The position numbers and the translations under genes were made by a program. This document shows, in pieces, positions 34,006-46,276 of a stretch of DNA of 64,000 bases (position 1 is the stretch's first letter; the number at the start of each line of letters is the position of its first letter). Source of the DNA: Isoetes taiwanensis. Its lineage: Eukaryota > Streptophyta > Lycopodiopsida > Isoetales > Isoetaceae. Location: positions 14,670,913-14,734,912 of the forward strand of contig JAJEKV010000024.1 in NCBI GenBank assembly GCA_021234155.1, given 5' to 3'. The notes beneath the pieces were generated by a model, which made no database searches, had not been told where the DNA came from, and was given only the letters and a program-made list of their open reading frames with translations.

Positions 34006-34651
34006 CTACCCTTTCTCAATGGGATCTATTGCGGAGCCCCATTTTGGGTCCTGAATTTGATTCTGACTGTACAAGCAATTTGGCAAGTTTGATGACTGCA
34101 TGAGCATAACCAAATGATAAACCTTAGCTGTTATCATGCTCGCTATCCTCATAAAAAGTTCCATATACTTTTTGCGATCCCATATTTTAGTGAACCCACG
34201 AATGTCAATGAACACTAAAGTTGCACTTTTTAATACTGGAGTCGACATTGGAATAGCATCCTTGGCGACAAGGCGAGTAATATTTTTCTTTTTCTTTCTT
34301 TTTCTACCCTTTTCTGGCTTCAGAATAAATCTGATCGGTTCTAGAAAGGTGACAGCCAGGTTACTCAAAACATGATCTTTATTGTAGTTGCCTTTAACAT
34401 ATTCTATATCCGTATCTGATATATCCACAATCCTCCAGTCAGTAAAATCTGGGAAATCCACAACCAGCTCTTCAAAACGGTTGTAGTCCTTTTGAACCAC
34501 ACTGGAAGCATAGGATAAAATTTTCCTTTGCATGAATGTGAGACTTCTAATGTCAATTGTTGGCAATCAAACCTCCCACAATACCCGAATTGAACCATCG
34601 TAGGTCTTACCTTCTAGAATTTCATCAAGTAACTGAGATGGCTCTGCATTT
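34006..34651 (-). pseudogene. ParB-like gene family copy 1, C-terminal part, left of the LTR insertion
   Basis: Minus-strand sequence from the GACAT duplication reads DMSNAEPSQLLDEILEG up to a donor-like GTAAGA. It then continues with MQRKILSYASSVVQKDYNRF, DFPDFTDWRIVDISDTDIEY, a basic stretch (KGRKRKKKKN) and LVFIDIRGFTKIWDRKKYME before a stop at 34006. It aligns by eye with copy 2 (52161-52900: LILMEREVLHHVN, AYPEFTEKRLLDIAGMDS and MRGFKSNWKVAQFLELYG). The upstream part lies at 50886-51850, beyond the 16.2-kb insertion. The role of this C-terminal domain is unknown. Confidence 0.6.
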
Positions 34652-34656
34652 GACAT

Positions 34657-35242
34657 TGTTAGTCCTGTACGTCCAAATACAGGACTATTCATGCACACGA
34701 CGGACCAGGTCAAGGCCAAGGATCCACAGTCAGGCACAGGTCAGTCGTCCAAGGGCCCGCAGAAGACCAAGCCGCCGCAGACCACGCAGTCAAAGGCCGT
34801 GCCCGGGACCAAGAGGAGGCGCACAGAGAAATGACGCGCTGTCACCACCTGCGCCATTTCAGGGTCTCAAGAGGCACCGCCAACGTTCCTGCAAATCAGG
34901 CCTCCTTCCAGGAGTCGGCACCGAGCTTTGACAGAGTATCTATATTGGGCCAAAGGCCATTGTACTATATATATGAGTAGATCTAGCCCTCACGGGTTAG
35001 ATTAGTTTTTGGTCTTATCTCACTTCTGCTTCCTCTCTATTGCGAGAGCTCATGTATCACAATTGATATCAAAGAGTTTTGTTCTCTTCATTGTGTTCTT
35101 CATTGTTCTTCTTGCTTTTCTCTTTTCCCTTCCTTAGTCTCTGCAAATCCCGCGTGACACAGCTACCGGATTCTCCTGTTTGATCCACGGGTCCTCACAG
35201 CAGGGCTGTCTTGCAGGAGTTCCCGAACCCAGACCCTAAACA
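34657..35242 (+). repeat. 5' LTR of the gag-only element (586 bp)
   Basis: Begins TGTTAGTCCTG and ends CCCTAAACA. A TATA-like run (TATATATA) is at 34966-34973, so transcription probably starts shortly after it. Compared with the 3' LTR, differences cluster at about 34820-34930 and often affect CpG sites. An open frame crosses the first 175 bp in the gag phase and ends at TGA 34832-34834. Confidence 0.9.
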
Positions 35243-35243
35243 C

Positions 35244-35261
35244 TGTCGCCGCTGCCGGGTC
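35244..35261 (+). promoter_or_regulatory. Primer binding site, gag-only element
   Basis: TGTCGCCGCTGCCGGGTC starts two bases after the LTR end. It resembles the TGGCGCCGTTGCCGGGG type used by many plant Gypsy elements, with two mismatches in the first 16 bases. The tRNA identity is inferred. Confidence 0.6.
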
Positions 35262-37508
35262 TGATTTTCTTTTCCTTCTTTCTTTTATCATGTCTGCCCG
35301 AGCTTTCACTCCAGAGGAGCTTCTTAGCCAGACGGCGTCTCGCTTGGAGCGTCATCAACATCGCGAAGTTGCTCGAGATATGTATGACACTGCTTATGAT
35401 ATTGAGGGAGGCCATATTCGCTCACGAGCTCAATCGGCGCCACCTACTCCTCGTGTTCACTCTCGTCCTAGCTCTCCTCCAGCGTGCAAACATTGTTCCC
35501 AACCTCAGTCACCTCATCATACACCTGTTCACCCACCTCCAGCTTATTTCCACACTCCAGAGAGTGCCTACATTCATATCTCCTCTGGCCATACTCCTAT
35601 GCCTTCACAACCATCATCTCCCCCTGGAGGAATGGGTTATCCCCATGTTTCTTTCGGCCCTCCCCAGGTTCAGACATATCATCAATCTCCTTCTTTTCAA
35701 CAGACTCTTCCAGTTTAAACTCTTATCGATCTCAAACCTCATGACCACGGAACCCAAGGTCCTCCACCACAGGAACCTCCTTTTGCACATCTTCAGGGTC
35801 TTTCTGCTCCTTTGCCACCTCATACGGAATCCATGGAAGTTCCACCCCATTATGTTCCTCCTTATACACCGCCTCTCTATGCACAAGGCCAGTCACAATC
35901 TTCTTTTCAGACTCTCAAACTGACCTATCCCACTTTTGGCAGTACTAAAGGCAAACCATTGGATCAAAGTGCTCAAGCCCACATGGAAGAATATGAGGCT
36001 CTGGCTGTCCTAAATGGTCACGTTCAACCTCAACTGAAGTTCCATATCTTTTCCACCACGCTGCGTGGATCCCCTCATCAATGGCTCATGGCAAACAAAA
36101 GCCATTGGAAACAAAACTGGACTGAAATGAAGACTGCGTTCCTTTCTCATTATGGGACCACAGATGATGATCAACTTCTTCTCAAGCAACTCAATGATCT
36201 TCAGCAAGAGCCCACGGAATCAGCCCGGGATTTTGCGGATCGTCTTCATATCCTCCTCAGCAAACTTCAAGAGTACCCCACGCAAAGCCAGATCCTCGTC
36301 TGGTTTCTCCAGGGACTTCCTCTGGCTATTCGTCTCATGACTGAATACCTGCGCCCCAAGACTTTGGAGCAGGCCATCGAACTTGTCAATCATTCTGTTA
36401 ATGTTTCCTCTCGCGGCGTGGCCCTCCAGGAGCTACCCTTCATTCCTCCTGTCATGGTACCTCAGACTGCAGTTCAGCCTCAACACTCCAATCCTCAACG
36501 CAGTCAAATTTGGTGCCACTACAAATATCAAGGCCATTTGGCCAATGAGTGCAACTCCACCAATGGCCCTCCTCATTGTAAACGTTGCAACATGTGCAAC
36601 CATGCCACGGAAGAATGCACTCGTACTCATCCTACACCCTTCCGCCAAAAGATGGTTTATCAAGTCCAGACCACCCTCCTTGCTGATCAACAGGCTCAGT
36701 TACAATCCACAATTCAAGAATTGCTTGAGCAGAACAAAGACAAGGATAAACTTCTTGGTGACAAGGAAAAAGCCATTGCAGATCTTAACACCATGTACAC
36801 AGAGCTCTCTCAAAATTACACCAATCAGGTCCAAGACCTTACTGAGCGCAATGCTCGCATCACTGCCTTAGAAGATCAGCTCTCCACGCTGACCAGTCAA
36901 CTCACGCCTCTCCAGGATCAACTTACGGAGGCTCAGAAGCAGAAGATCATAGATGACGCAGAAATTGCCACTCTTCGGCTTCAAAGTTCCACTCCAGTGA
37001 CATCGACCTCACAGGGCCAGCTCTCTCATAGACGGTCCCGTGATCAATCCTGTCTCCTGCTAGAAAAGGACAATCAGATCCGCGACTTGGAAAATCAACT
37101 CCAGCACGCTGTTCAATCTGCAGAAGATGCCCAAAATAAGCAAGAGGGCTATCTTGATATTGTTGTCCGCATTCCGCTTGATTTCTGCACTCCTTCCAGT
37201 TATCTGGATTATGTGGTTGCTCGACGCCACCTTTTTCTTCTCAAGTGGTACGCGGTAGATGGACAGGTTAATGCACAGCCTCTCCGCAGCACAGACTTTT
37301 TACGGATTTGGCCAGACCTTTCCATTGAAGATAAAGGCCTGCTATGTGCCCTCTTAGTTTACGAGCAGATCCACTGTGAGGACACGGATTTGTTCATCTT
37401 CAGAGTTGTTCAGCCCATGGCTTATATTTTTCATGATTTCTACCTAGCTGACACTCGGGACAAATTCGGTGATGAAGCACATCGCATTTTTGAAGGCAAT
37501 CCTCATGC

Positions 37509-38325
37509 TGATATGGAGTCATAGTCCGTATTATAGCACGGGGGAGTGGTCCACGACGCCAGGGTTATGGGGCATGGCAAAATATGGCAAAGTTGTAGAA
37601 CTATGGCAAGGTTGTGATATCTAGGATGGGGTCGAGAACCATTGGTTGGAGAGATAGCAAGGGGAATCAATGATCAAGCAAAAGGGACGGACTATTTTGC
37701 ACAAAAAGGCCATAGATAATATCCATATGATAAGTCATATAATCTAATTAAAGGCAAGGAGATATTTTGAGAAAAAGGCAACTGTATGCTAAAAAAGGCT
37801 AAAGTCGCAGAGAGATCTATAAATAGAACCGAAACTTCAGTTGGGCATATCTCGGCAACTAGAGGTCAGATTGCAGCGACCTTTATCTTTTTGGAACCGG
37901 CTCGGAGTCTAGTTTCCGAATTGGGGCGGCACATCCCGTAGTTCATTCGGAGGAGAGAGTAATGGCCGAAAAGGTGACAGGGGGTCACAAATTACTGCCA
38001 TAGCGACTTCACAGCTCTGCAATTGCTTTTGTGATGTGTGGCTGCGTGGAGTAGCTAGACTAGCCTGGAGGGCCAATAAGCCAGATATTGTCTTTGCCCA
38101 ATGGTCTACGCGGAGTAGCCAGATATTGTTTGTTCATGGTCTACACGGAGTAGCCAGATACTGTTTGTTGAGCCAGTTGCATTGCCATAACCCTGTGGAC
38201 CTGGTTGGGTGGTTAACCGTGTTCTTCAATATATTTGTTTGAGATATATGATAATTGGACCTTGATCTTCAAATAAGATGTTGTTGTTCAGTTGTTTAGC
38301 TTCCCATAAACAATGAATCGTATCA
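37509..38325 (+). repeat. 5' LTR of nested element, with TATA box
   Basis: 817 bp, TGATA...GTATCA. TATAAATAG at 37818-37826 is conserved in the 3' LTR (39690-39698) and is the likely promoter. Frames inside it have no recognisable domains. Confidence 0.9.
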
Positions 38326-38327
38326 AG

Positions 38328-38340
38328 TGGTATCAGAGCG
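38328..38340 (+). promoter_or_regulatory. Primer binding site, initiator-Met tRNA type
   Basis: TGGTATCAGAGCG two bases after the 5' LTR is the classic plant LTR-retrotransposon priming site complementary to initiator methionine tRNA. Confidence 0.9.
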
Positions 38341-39380
38341 GAAGTTTACGATTCTTCTGGGAATCTATGGGCTATGGAAACATCATCGGGATTTGAATTC
38401 CTACTTTTGATTTGAATAAAAAAAAGATGGAACTAGTGGTGGGATTTGAATCTTGCAAGTTTGTGCTGCAAGTACAGTTGGGTTGAACTTCGTCAAAAAG
38501 TGTGTTGGGGGCCAAGTATATGAGTGAACTGACGAATCCTTGGAGCATGGCGTCCAAGTAAGGAGGATTTGACGACTACTGCTGCAAGTGAAGCTGGGAC
38601 ACCAGTAGCAGATAAAATTCGGTGCTTTCGTGGAGAATGCTCGAAGCGTATAGGGACCGACTTGTTGAGAACGACTTCGAATTATTGGGGGAAATTCCTA
38701 TGATCCTTTGGGGGATTATGGAATAAATAAAAGCATCTTGCTTGAGATTGCAGAGTCAGATTGTGGTGATCTGTAAAGCCGGTTGGCCGCGGTATAAACA
38801 TTTGACTTTGGAAGTCATGCTAACACTTGACCTTAATTGCAGGTTTGCTTAGTGATAAGCTTTGGGAAGGAACTTTACGGACAAGCTGTCAAGGATATGG
38901 ATGCAAAATTTAGATGCGGAATCTCAAATTATTTCCTATGGGACAGACTTATGGGTAAAGTTCATAAGTTGATTTTCTTTATGCGGAATAGAGAATAAGA
39001 ATTTTATTCCTTGTGTGTACCCATGGTGGATTGGTATCGTGGAGATACTGTATCGTGGAGATACAATCAAGTAGTACCGCGGAGGTACGAAAGATACTAA
39101 AGCACCGCGGAGGTCAAGGATATATCGTACTGCGGAAGTACGTGGATATCCATAACTGCTTCTAGAGTTTTGCAGGGATTAAAAGAATGGGGACGTGGAG
39201 GTTCCAATGCGTATAAGGTACTGTGGAAGTACAACAACTTATATAACCATTCTTGAGTTCGCAGGGTCTAGGGACTCCCAGGTGTACGTTGAACATGGGA
39301 CAATCGCCTTGAGAAGGGATGGATCAAATTAGAACGTACTCGGACGATCGCGGACGATCTCTTTTTGAGAAGGGATAGAT

Positions 39381-40197
39381 TGATACGGAGTCATAGTCCA
39401 TATTATAGCACGGGAGAGTGGTCCACGACGCCAGGGTTATGGGGCATGGCAAAATATGGCAAAGTTGTAGAACTATGGCAAGGTTGTGATATCTAGGATG
39501 GGGTCGAGAACCATTGGTTGGAGAGATAGCAAGGGGAATCAATGATCAAGCAAAAGGGACGGACTATTTTGCACAAAAAGGCCATAGATAATATCCATAT
39601 GATAAGTCATATAATCTAATTAAAGGCAAGGAGATATTTTGAGAAGAAGGCAACTGCATGCTAAAAAAGGCTAAAGTCGCAGAGAGATCTATAAATAGAA
39701 CCGAAACTTCAGTTGGGCATATCTCGGCAATTAGAGGTCGGATTGCAGCGACCTTTACCTTGTTGGAACCGTCGCGGAGTCTAGTTTCCGAATTGGGGCA
39801 ATACATCCCGTAGTTCATCTGGAGGAGAGAGTAATAGCCGAAAAGGTGACAGGGGGTCACAAATTATTGCCATAGCGACTTCACAGATCTGCAATTGCTT
39901 TTGTGATGTGTGGCTGCGTGGAGTAGCTAGACTAGCCTGGAGGGCCAATAAGCCAGATATTGTCTTTGCCCAATGGTCTACGCGGAGTAGCCAGATATTG
40001 TTTGCTCATGGTCTACACGGAGTAGCCAGATACTGTTTGCTAAGCCAGTTGCATTGCCATAACCCTGTGGACCTGGTTGGGTGGTTAACCGTGTTCTTCA
40101 ATATATTTGTTTGAGATATATGATAATTGGACCTTGATCTTCAAATAAGATGTTGTTGTTCAGTTGTTTAGCTTCCCATAAACAATGAATCGTATCA
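39381..40197 (+). repeat. 3' LTR of nested element
   Basis: 817 bp, the same length as the 5' LTR. It is preceded by the purine-rich GAGAAGGGATAGAT (39367-39380), which would prime plus-strand synthesis. Confidence 0.9.
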
Positions 40198-41253
40198 AGC
40201 CCACTGGTTGTTATTGGAAAACAATCAGTATTTACAGGATCCTGCTCAGTCCAACACTCTCTCCACTGAGTACATGCCTGAGCTTGCTCAGCATTTACCT
40301 CTATGGCAAGCTGAAACGCTGGTGCAGATAAGAAAAAATTTAGCACATCCTGAAGATCTTTCCTTTGCACAGATTTACATGCAGCACCTCGGTGGCTATA
40401 ATTCCCTGAGTGCTCTTCTGGACAGCAAAACCATACCCACAGGTTGGGTTAATCCTCCGGTCTATACTCAGCTATCTGCTTCAGACTGGGATCAGTGGTG
40501 CCGTGCTCTGGATAAAGATCTTGTTCGAGAATTCAGGGAGCAGGCTCAACAGCCCATGCCCACGGGTTTGGCTCAATCTCCTTATGCTTCATTAGGGGCA
40601 CCTGCACGCCTAAGGTTTCTTACCTCAGACTGGCGTCTTCCCTTTTGGGCCAAAGTCCTGGAAGGCCACGCTGGGTGGACTCCTCCTCAGATTTCCACAG
40701 ACCTCCGCTGGGATCCACGTTTTGTCAGACGATCCAATTGGGAGGATGGTGCCACCTTGGACCACAACGAAAATTGGATATATATTGCCAATGAGCGTGG
40801 TTGGCAAACGCCCGCTCATGCTGTCCATGGCCTTGATGCCTTCTTGGAGAATGCCGCCACCTCACCGGATCCTTTAGTTCACCGTCAAGCAGGCTTCTGT
40901 GCTGCTCTCAAGTGCCTCCTGTTAAGCTCTCTAAATCGCCAGCGCCCTATCTTTTATTGCAACCCGAATGCCAGCGTTAGTGCCTTCGGCCTCCAGACCT
41001 GCCTTCTCATGGAATGCCAGTTCGTCCCTTCTGAGGCACATGCTGCCCTTGAAGACATGGTACGCTCCAGATTTCTCATTGATGCAGATCCTGCACTTGG
41101 GCTCAACACTCCTGAAGCTCTTCAAACACACCAGGATCTCATCGGCAATTACCACAATGGCGCCCGTCCTCATTCCCGTGAGGATCACTTTCAGACTGCC
41201 GGGTTCCCGCCATCAGAAACACTTCCTCCTTTTCTTCACCCTGAGTGTCATTT

Positions 41254-41265
41254 GGTGGGGGGGAG
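41254..41265 (+). promoter_or_regulatory. Polypurine tract, gag-only element
   Basis: A G-rich run (GTGGGGGGGAG) sits directly before the 3' LTR start TGTTAG. The tract is also in the gag reading frame, coding Val-Gly-Gly-Ser. Confidence 0.85.
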
Positions 41266-41353
41266 TGTTAGTCCTGTACGTCCAAATACAGGACTATTCA
41301 TGCACACGACGGACCAGGTCAAGGCCAAGGATCCACAGTCAGGCACAGGTCAG
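41266..41353 (+). repeat. 3' LTR of the gag-only element, left piece
   Basis: The first 88 bp match the 5' LTR start without visible change, then stop at GGTCAG where the 9-kb element begins. Confidence 0.9.
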
Positions 41354-41667
41354 GGGTAAAAGAAAGCTAGGGTGTCTTACATTTGGCCAAATGTAGAGTA
41401 AGAGATGTATCACATTTCAAATACATAACCATTTTTTCAGTATGTACATAATAGCTATATTATGGAATCTTTTTTTTCGGAACTACTTGCCACGTCAATT
41501 AAAACGCAATCATGAAGCAGATTTCAATTCCCGCCGGTGTAACCACTCCAAGAAACGCCTGAACGTTAGGAGAATTTCCCACTTTCTGGCTAAAACTTCG
41601 CCCAGCTCCAGGATTTCCCTCCTTCTTGCCAGAATTCTTCCAGCTAACCCTAAACCACGCAAGAACC

Positions 41668-44600
41668 ATGATGAACAACGAAGGAACAGAAATGGCGCAA
41701 GAAGATTGCAATATCGGGAATGTGACAAAGAAAATGAAGCGTAAGATTGATGAAATTTGTAAATTTATATATGATCAGGTTCAAGATTTACGTCTTGTGC
41801 AAAGGAGAGCTTTAGCAGTGAAAACTGTTCGGGATGAAAGGCTGCACTTCTTTTTTGAACCTGCCATTGGAAATCCAGCGCAAGCAATTCTGAAGGATAC
41901 TATGCTAAAAAATATCCGTGAAGGTCTGCAGGAAGTGAAACAAGCAAATAGCAATGATAAATTAGCAGCTAAGCATTCCCTGTTATCAATGATTGTTGGT
42001 GAGAATGGAAAACTCAGGCAAAAAGGAGTAGCCTCCAGAATTCTTCAAGTGCAAGCAAGAAACCTCACAAAAGCTGCAATTAGAAGAAAGCGGATGTCAT
42101 TATCAGGTGCTAATATGTGGGCACTGGCAGGAAGGCAACCCAGGGCAGACATGCTTCCGGAATCAACCAAACAGTTGGTAAATGAGTTTTGGTTAACCCA
42201 CACAAAAACTTCTCCAAAGTACAGGGATGTCAGGAAGAAAAGGACACTTCCAATCCAGTTTTTGGACATGCCCCAGGTCAGTTTTAAGTCTTTTAATCCT
42301 CTTTCTTGCAAGCTTGATAGAAGCTAGCTTATGTGCATCCTGGATAAGTTTAGTAATCCTATTTGCATTCCATGTAAGGGATGTATCTGATATACATTGT
42401 AGTACATCCAACTACAATAATTATATTTTTACACTTGGAGGTCTTGAATGAGCTATGTTTAATGGGGAAAAGTACTTGGATGTACTTCGGTTACATCCAA
42501 TGTGGCATAAGGCGTAAAATGTGTTGAAAGTCGGTGTGTTATTATAGTCTTTCTTTTTTGTATTTCCCAAGTACATTATAGTACATTTTAAGCCTTTCTG
42601 ATCTCAAGATAGTCTTTAAAGATAGGGTGATACATAAAAGTATTTAAATGTACTTCCTTCCATAAGAAAAGTATGAAATACATACATCTGTAATGTCTGA
42701 TAATCTTGTCATGCGTGACCTGGTTACATATTGAGTTTTTATGTACATCCGAACTCTTTGGAGTACATTATTTATACATTTGTACATATCATGTACAGGG
42801 TATGTATGATGGTGTAATATAGTAGTTGAATGTATATCAAATCATGATCTGAGTGCCATAGAACTAATGCAATGTCTGCAACATCTTTGAATTCGTAAGT
42901 AGTTCTAATTTATATCTTACTTATACATGCCGTTTTTTTCCTTGCAGAGTGAATTGTATGAGATGTTCAAAGATGAACATCCTAAAGTGAAGATTAGCAT
43001 CAGAAAGTTCGAGCTGCTTAAGCCTACGTGTGTGAGAAGGTTGAAAGAGAGGAACACATGCTGCTGCGTGAAGCATGAACAAGCTGATCTATACTGAAAG
43101 CTTTTAGCGCCCCGAGGAGCAAATTTCATGCCAACCGTACATGTTCTTGTGGTGTTTGTGCAGCCAGATGAGAACAATGGCGTCGCCAAGCTCCTTCTAA
43201 AACATTTCAAAATGTTGGTGCTATGTGGAGAGCTACGGCCACGTGATAAGGAAGGCTAAGAGTGGCATAGTTTGACTGTGTGTGAAGGGAGAGTGCCGAA
43301 TCGTGGCGGGTGGCGAAAATATTCAAATCTGTCCTAAGGAGAAAGAGTGTGAGAATGAGAACATTGAATGGCAAGTTTACAAGCACGTGAAGCGAACCTT
43401 CCAAAGTCTGGCACTTCAAGGAGGTTGAAGCTTGTTAACAAAGCGGGACCGTGTACATTGCTTGACAAGATGTTTCAAACACCTTACAAAGTTCACTATT
43501 CACAACTTTTCAGCAAGTTGGCGAGCAAACAATTCAGGAAATCTCGGTCAGAAAGCATTGGAACAATGACCGGATAACTATTCTCGGTGCATATAACCAT
43601 GATGAAAGTCAATGGTGAGCTGAAAAAAACTGTTCATTTGTATGTTTCCGATGTTATGAAGCATGATGCTTTCTTTGTTCAGCAAAGACACTCAAGAAGC
43701 ACCATATTTGGATGATGCAAAAGGTTTTGGCCACATCAAATACCATGTCATGTGGTCCCGATGGGTGTCTTTGCTTTCGGTTTAAGTGTTCTCGAGCCTT
43801 TTATTTGAATGTGGCCCAATATTATAACAGTGTATAAAATTAGGATGCAAAGTGGAATTATTTTGGCTCGTGCCATGGAAAAAAAGGAGAACATGATGGG
43901 CGTGGCTGCTTTGGAGAAAAGGTTCCTAGCGAGACGAGCAAAGGAAAGAGAATGGTGTTCGATTTTGGGTGCCAACTCGCTTGCACTTTCTTTGAGACAA
44001 AAGAAGTGCAAAATGGACGAGTCATATGGGAGGTGATGGCGTAAGACATTAACCGGGGACCCTCGCTTGATTGTGAGACATTGCACTGGTACTCTAGCTA
44101 TACATTGTGTGTGCGCTATTAATCCGGTGACCCAACACTTGTCATGTATAGATCCCCTGTCATGTTTTTGCAATGGTTGCTTGAATTTCAGATGGGGAGA
44201 ATGTGAGAATCTCGAGCATTGTAGTAGCGCGGAAGCTGCACAACCGGAGCCTAGTTCGGCCCAGTCGAATTTAACAAGAAGAGCTAGTTGGTTTTTTATG
44301 CGGTGATGAGCAAGAACTATCCGATGTACTCCAAATTGGAGACATATTTGCATCTTTTGCTGCCCCAGTGGAATCATGAAAATGTTCCATACTTCGTCCT
44401 CCTATCGTGAAGGAGATGCATATTCTTCAGGAAGATGTGATTGACGACTATGGAAATAGAATCTTTGGCTGGTGTGGGGTTATAGCTGGTCATTACTATC
44501 AACTGCTACAAGGCACAAAGCACAAGTACAAGTTGTTGGATGACAAAATAGTATTGGTACCAGCTGAATCTGTAATTGGAGCAAAGTTCACGATGCAGCA

Positions 44601-44703
44601 GGTCAAGCATAAGTTGAAGGGGGCACGTAAAAGATATATGATCACACGAGAGGTGCATGACATGCTTATATCAAGCCTACCTGAGATTGTTGAGTGCACA
44701 TGA
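41668..44703 (+). pseudogene. Transposase-like gene of the 9-kb element, decayed
   Basis: Exon 1 (ATG 41668 to 42276, donor CAG|GTCAGT) encodes a basic, helix-rich N-terminus (KKMKRKIDEICKFIYDQVQD; MLPESTKQLVNEFWLTHTK). Exon 2 (from 42948, acceptor TTGCAG|) gives ELYEMFKDEHPKVKISIRKF, LLKPTCVRRL and CCCVKHEQADLY before a TGA at 43095. Beyond, fragments in changing frames include VCEGRVPNRGGWRKYS, KKTVHLYVSDVMKHDAFFV, NYFGSCHGKKGEHDGRG and, at 44407-44703, DDYGNRIFGWCGVIAGHYY. The F..L.P..V then C.C..H pattern, the S-D-x-x-x-H-D motif and F-G-S-x-H-G-K belong to a widespread DDE-like transposase family whose name I cannot give with certainty. Stops and frame changes make it non-functional. Confidence 0.6.
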
Positions 44704-44748
44704 CTAAGTTACGTACAAAGGAATTTTCATATTTGCCATCATCTTCTG

Positions 44749-45300
44749 TTATGTTGAGAAAACTAGTCGATTGCTGTAAGTTTTTTTGTTATTTACTTAT
44801 TTTTTAATCTGAAGTGCATTTTGATACTTCAATTTCAGTATCACAGAATATCTTCTGTGACCAAGCAAAATGTATATCAGAAAGTACAAAATGTTTATCA
44901 ATTGTTGCATGAAGAAGTTAAACTAGTCTGTGTTATGTTGAGAAAACTAGTCGATTTGTCGCAAGTTTTTTTCTTATTTACTTATTTTTAATCGATGTGC
45001 ATTTTGATACTTAAATTTCAATTATCACACAATATCTTCTCGTTTCCAAGCACAATGTATATCGAAAGTACAAAATGTTTATCAATTGTTGCATGAAGAA
45101 GTTAAACTAGATACGTGTTATGTTGAGAAAACTAGTCAATTGTCGCAAGTTTTTTTCTTATTTACTTATTTTTAATCAAGTGCATTTTGATACTTAAATT
45201 TCAAGTATCACGCAATAATATCTTTGTTTCCAAGCACAATGTATATCATAAAGTACAAAATGTTCATCAATTGTTGCATGAAGAAGTTAAACTAGTCTGC
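44749..45300. repeat. Three tandem copies of a 184-bp unit in the 9-kb element
   Basis: Copies start at 44749, 44933 and 45118 with TTATGTTGAGAAAACTAGTC and end with GAAGAAGTTAAACTAG. Differences are few. They lie in the space between the converging transposase and FCP1-like genes. Confidence 0.9.
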
Positions 45301-45559
45301 GGAACTTGTTCTCGTTATAATGGATATCAATAGCTTTTCTTTTGATTCATGAAACAAAGCGTAAAGTGGAACATGTATGGAGACAAAAACTCTTGTATTA
45401 CATATCACAAGATATACAACTGGTCATATCATATATGATGCCAATATATACAAGTCTGTTGTTCATGTTTTATATTAACATTAATTTACATTCAAAATCT
45501 GGTCACAAACCGATGTGAAGCCGGTACATACTATTCTCATTTGTTTTAATATGTTACTT

Positions 45560-46276
45560 TCTTTTGCAGCTTGTCCATAGCCCGGACATGCCATCTCTCG
45601 GCCCCTCAGAGCCCTCCTCAAAGCATTTGCCTCCAAACGGTATTTGTTAGTACATCGGATGGATTTGCGAAAGGATTACGCTTCACATCTTTATTTGCAG
45701 TGTCTGGTGCTATCAACAAACCCTCTAGCCATGGTTTTGAAGTGTCAAGATACATGTGTCTTCAACATCACTTTCCCGCCATGAAGGTGGGCATATGCAA
45801 TTTTCGTTGGGATTGAAGAGCATCTTGTACTCTGAGTCGATCTACTATTAGTGTGTTTCTTTGTCATTCCGCCCGGATACTTCTCGTGATATAAACTCAA
45901 TTGGCTTCAGATACAAAGGTTTATCTTCACTTGTCGCAATCCGGAAAAGGCAGCTCCAAACGTTGGCTTCCATCAAAGGTGAACCTTAAGTCCCTTTTAT
46001 CTGCGTCATTGTGAAGATTTTATCCACTACTCTTGATAGGTTCCATGGAGCTATTGATGACCATATTCCTACTTCAAAGTGTTCAAATACAAATTCCGTG
46101 AATTCGTCTAGGTGGGGCCTTAAAAACAACACTTTCTTGCCTATTATGTCATAATTTCCAACTAGTCGATCATCCGATACCAAAGTCCTATGTATTTGTT
46201 TTGCCAAAACATTATTGATATCAAACACTATCAACCTTTTACGTACACCGATATGAAAGAACATGCAATTTATCAA
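45560..46276 (-). pseudogene. FCP1/NIF-like HAD phosphatase domain carried by the 9-kb element
   Basis: The minus-strand frame at 45986-46276 reads KRLIVFDINNVLAKQI, then VLFLRPHLDEFTEFVFEHFE and VGIWSSIAPWNLSRVVDKIF. This is the layout of the FCP1 homology domain: motif I DxDxT/V, RPxLxxFL and WSS/WTA. Motif I is FDINNV, so the second catalytic Asp is Asn. Further minus-strand pieces near 45620-45800 (KPWLEGLLIAPDTANKDV and NPFANPSDVL) resemble the C-terminal part of plant proteins of this type. Stops and frame changes occur in between. The domain was probably captured from a host gene. Confidence 0.55.

Larger units (their letters stand above)
37509..40197 (+). mobile_element. Nested non-autonomous LTR element (TRIM/LARD-like), 2.7 kb
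   Basis: Two 817-bp LTRs (37509-38325 and 39381-40197) begin TGATA and end GTATCA. By eye they differ at roughly two dozen positions. A perfect initiator-Met type primer site follows the 5' LTR and a purine-rich tract precedes the 3' LTR. The 1,055-bp interior has no gene, only degenerate repeats such as ACCGCGGAGGTAC and GTATCGTGGAGATAC (39030-39240). The flanks lack a clean 5-bp duplication (CATGC against AGCCC), but removing the element restores the gag frame of the host. Confidence 0.9.
35290..41265 (+). pseudogene. Gag polyprotein with large C-terminal domain, one amber-type break and one nested insertion
   Basis: The frame starts MSARAFTPEELLSQTASRLE, passes a Pro/Ser-rich stretch, hits TAA at 35716-35718, and continues in the same frame to 37508. 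There the 2.7-kb LTR element interrupts it, and it resumes at 40198 (CAT GCC CAC TGG across the joint) and runs on into the 3' LTR. Domains: retrotransposon gag (about 35920-36420), two zinc knuckles near 36510-36610 (the first degenerate, the second intact as CKRCNMCNHATEEC), a coiled coil (36660-37120), then about 450 residues of unknown domain (IPLDFCTPSSYLDYVV; WAKVLEGHAGWTPPQ). No pol region follows. Joined it would exceed 1,000 residues. Confidence 0.8.

Noticed and set aside
35369-35923. Second plus-strand gene overlapping gag
   Set aside because: It is a shadow frame of the Pro/Ser-rich gag region; the gag frame has the domain signals.
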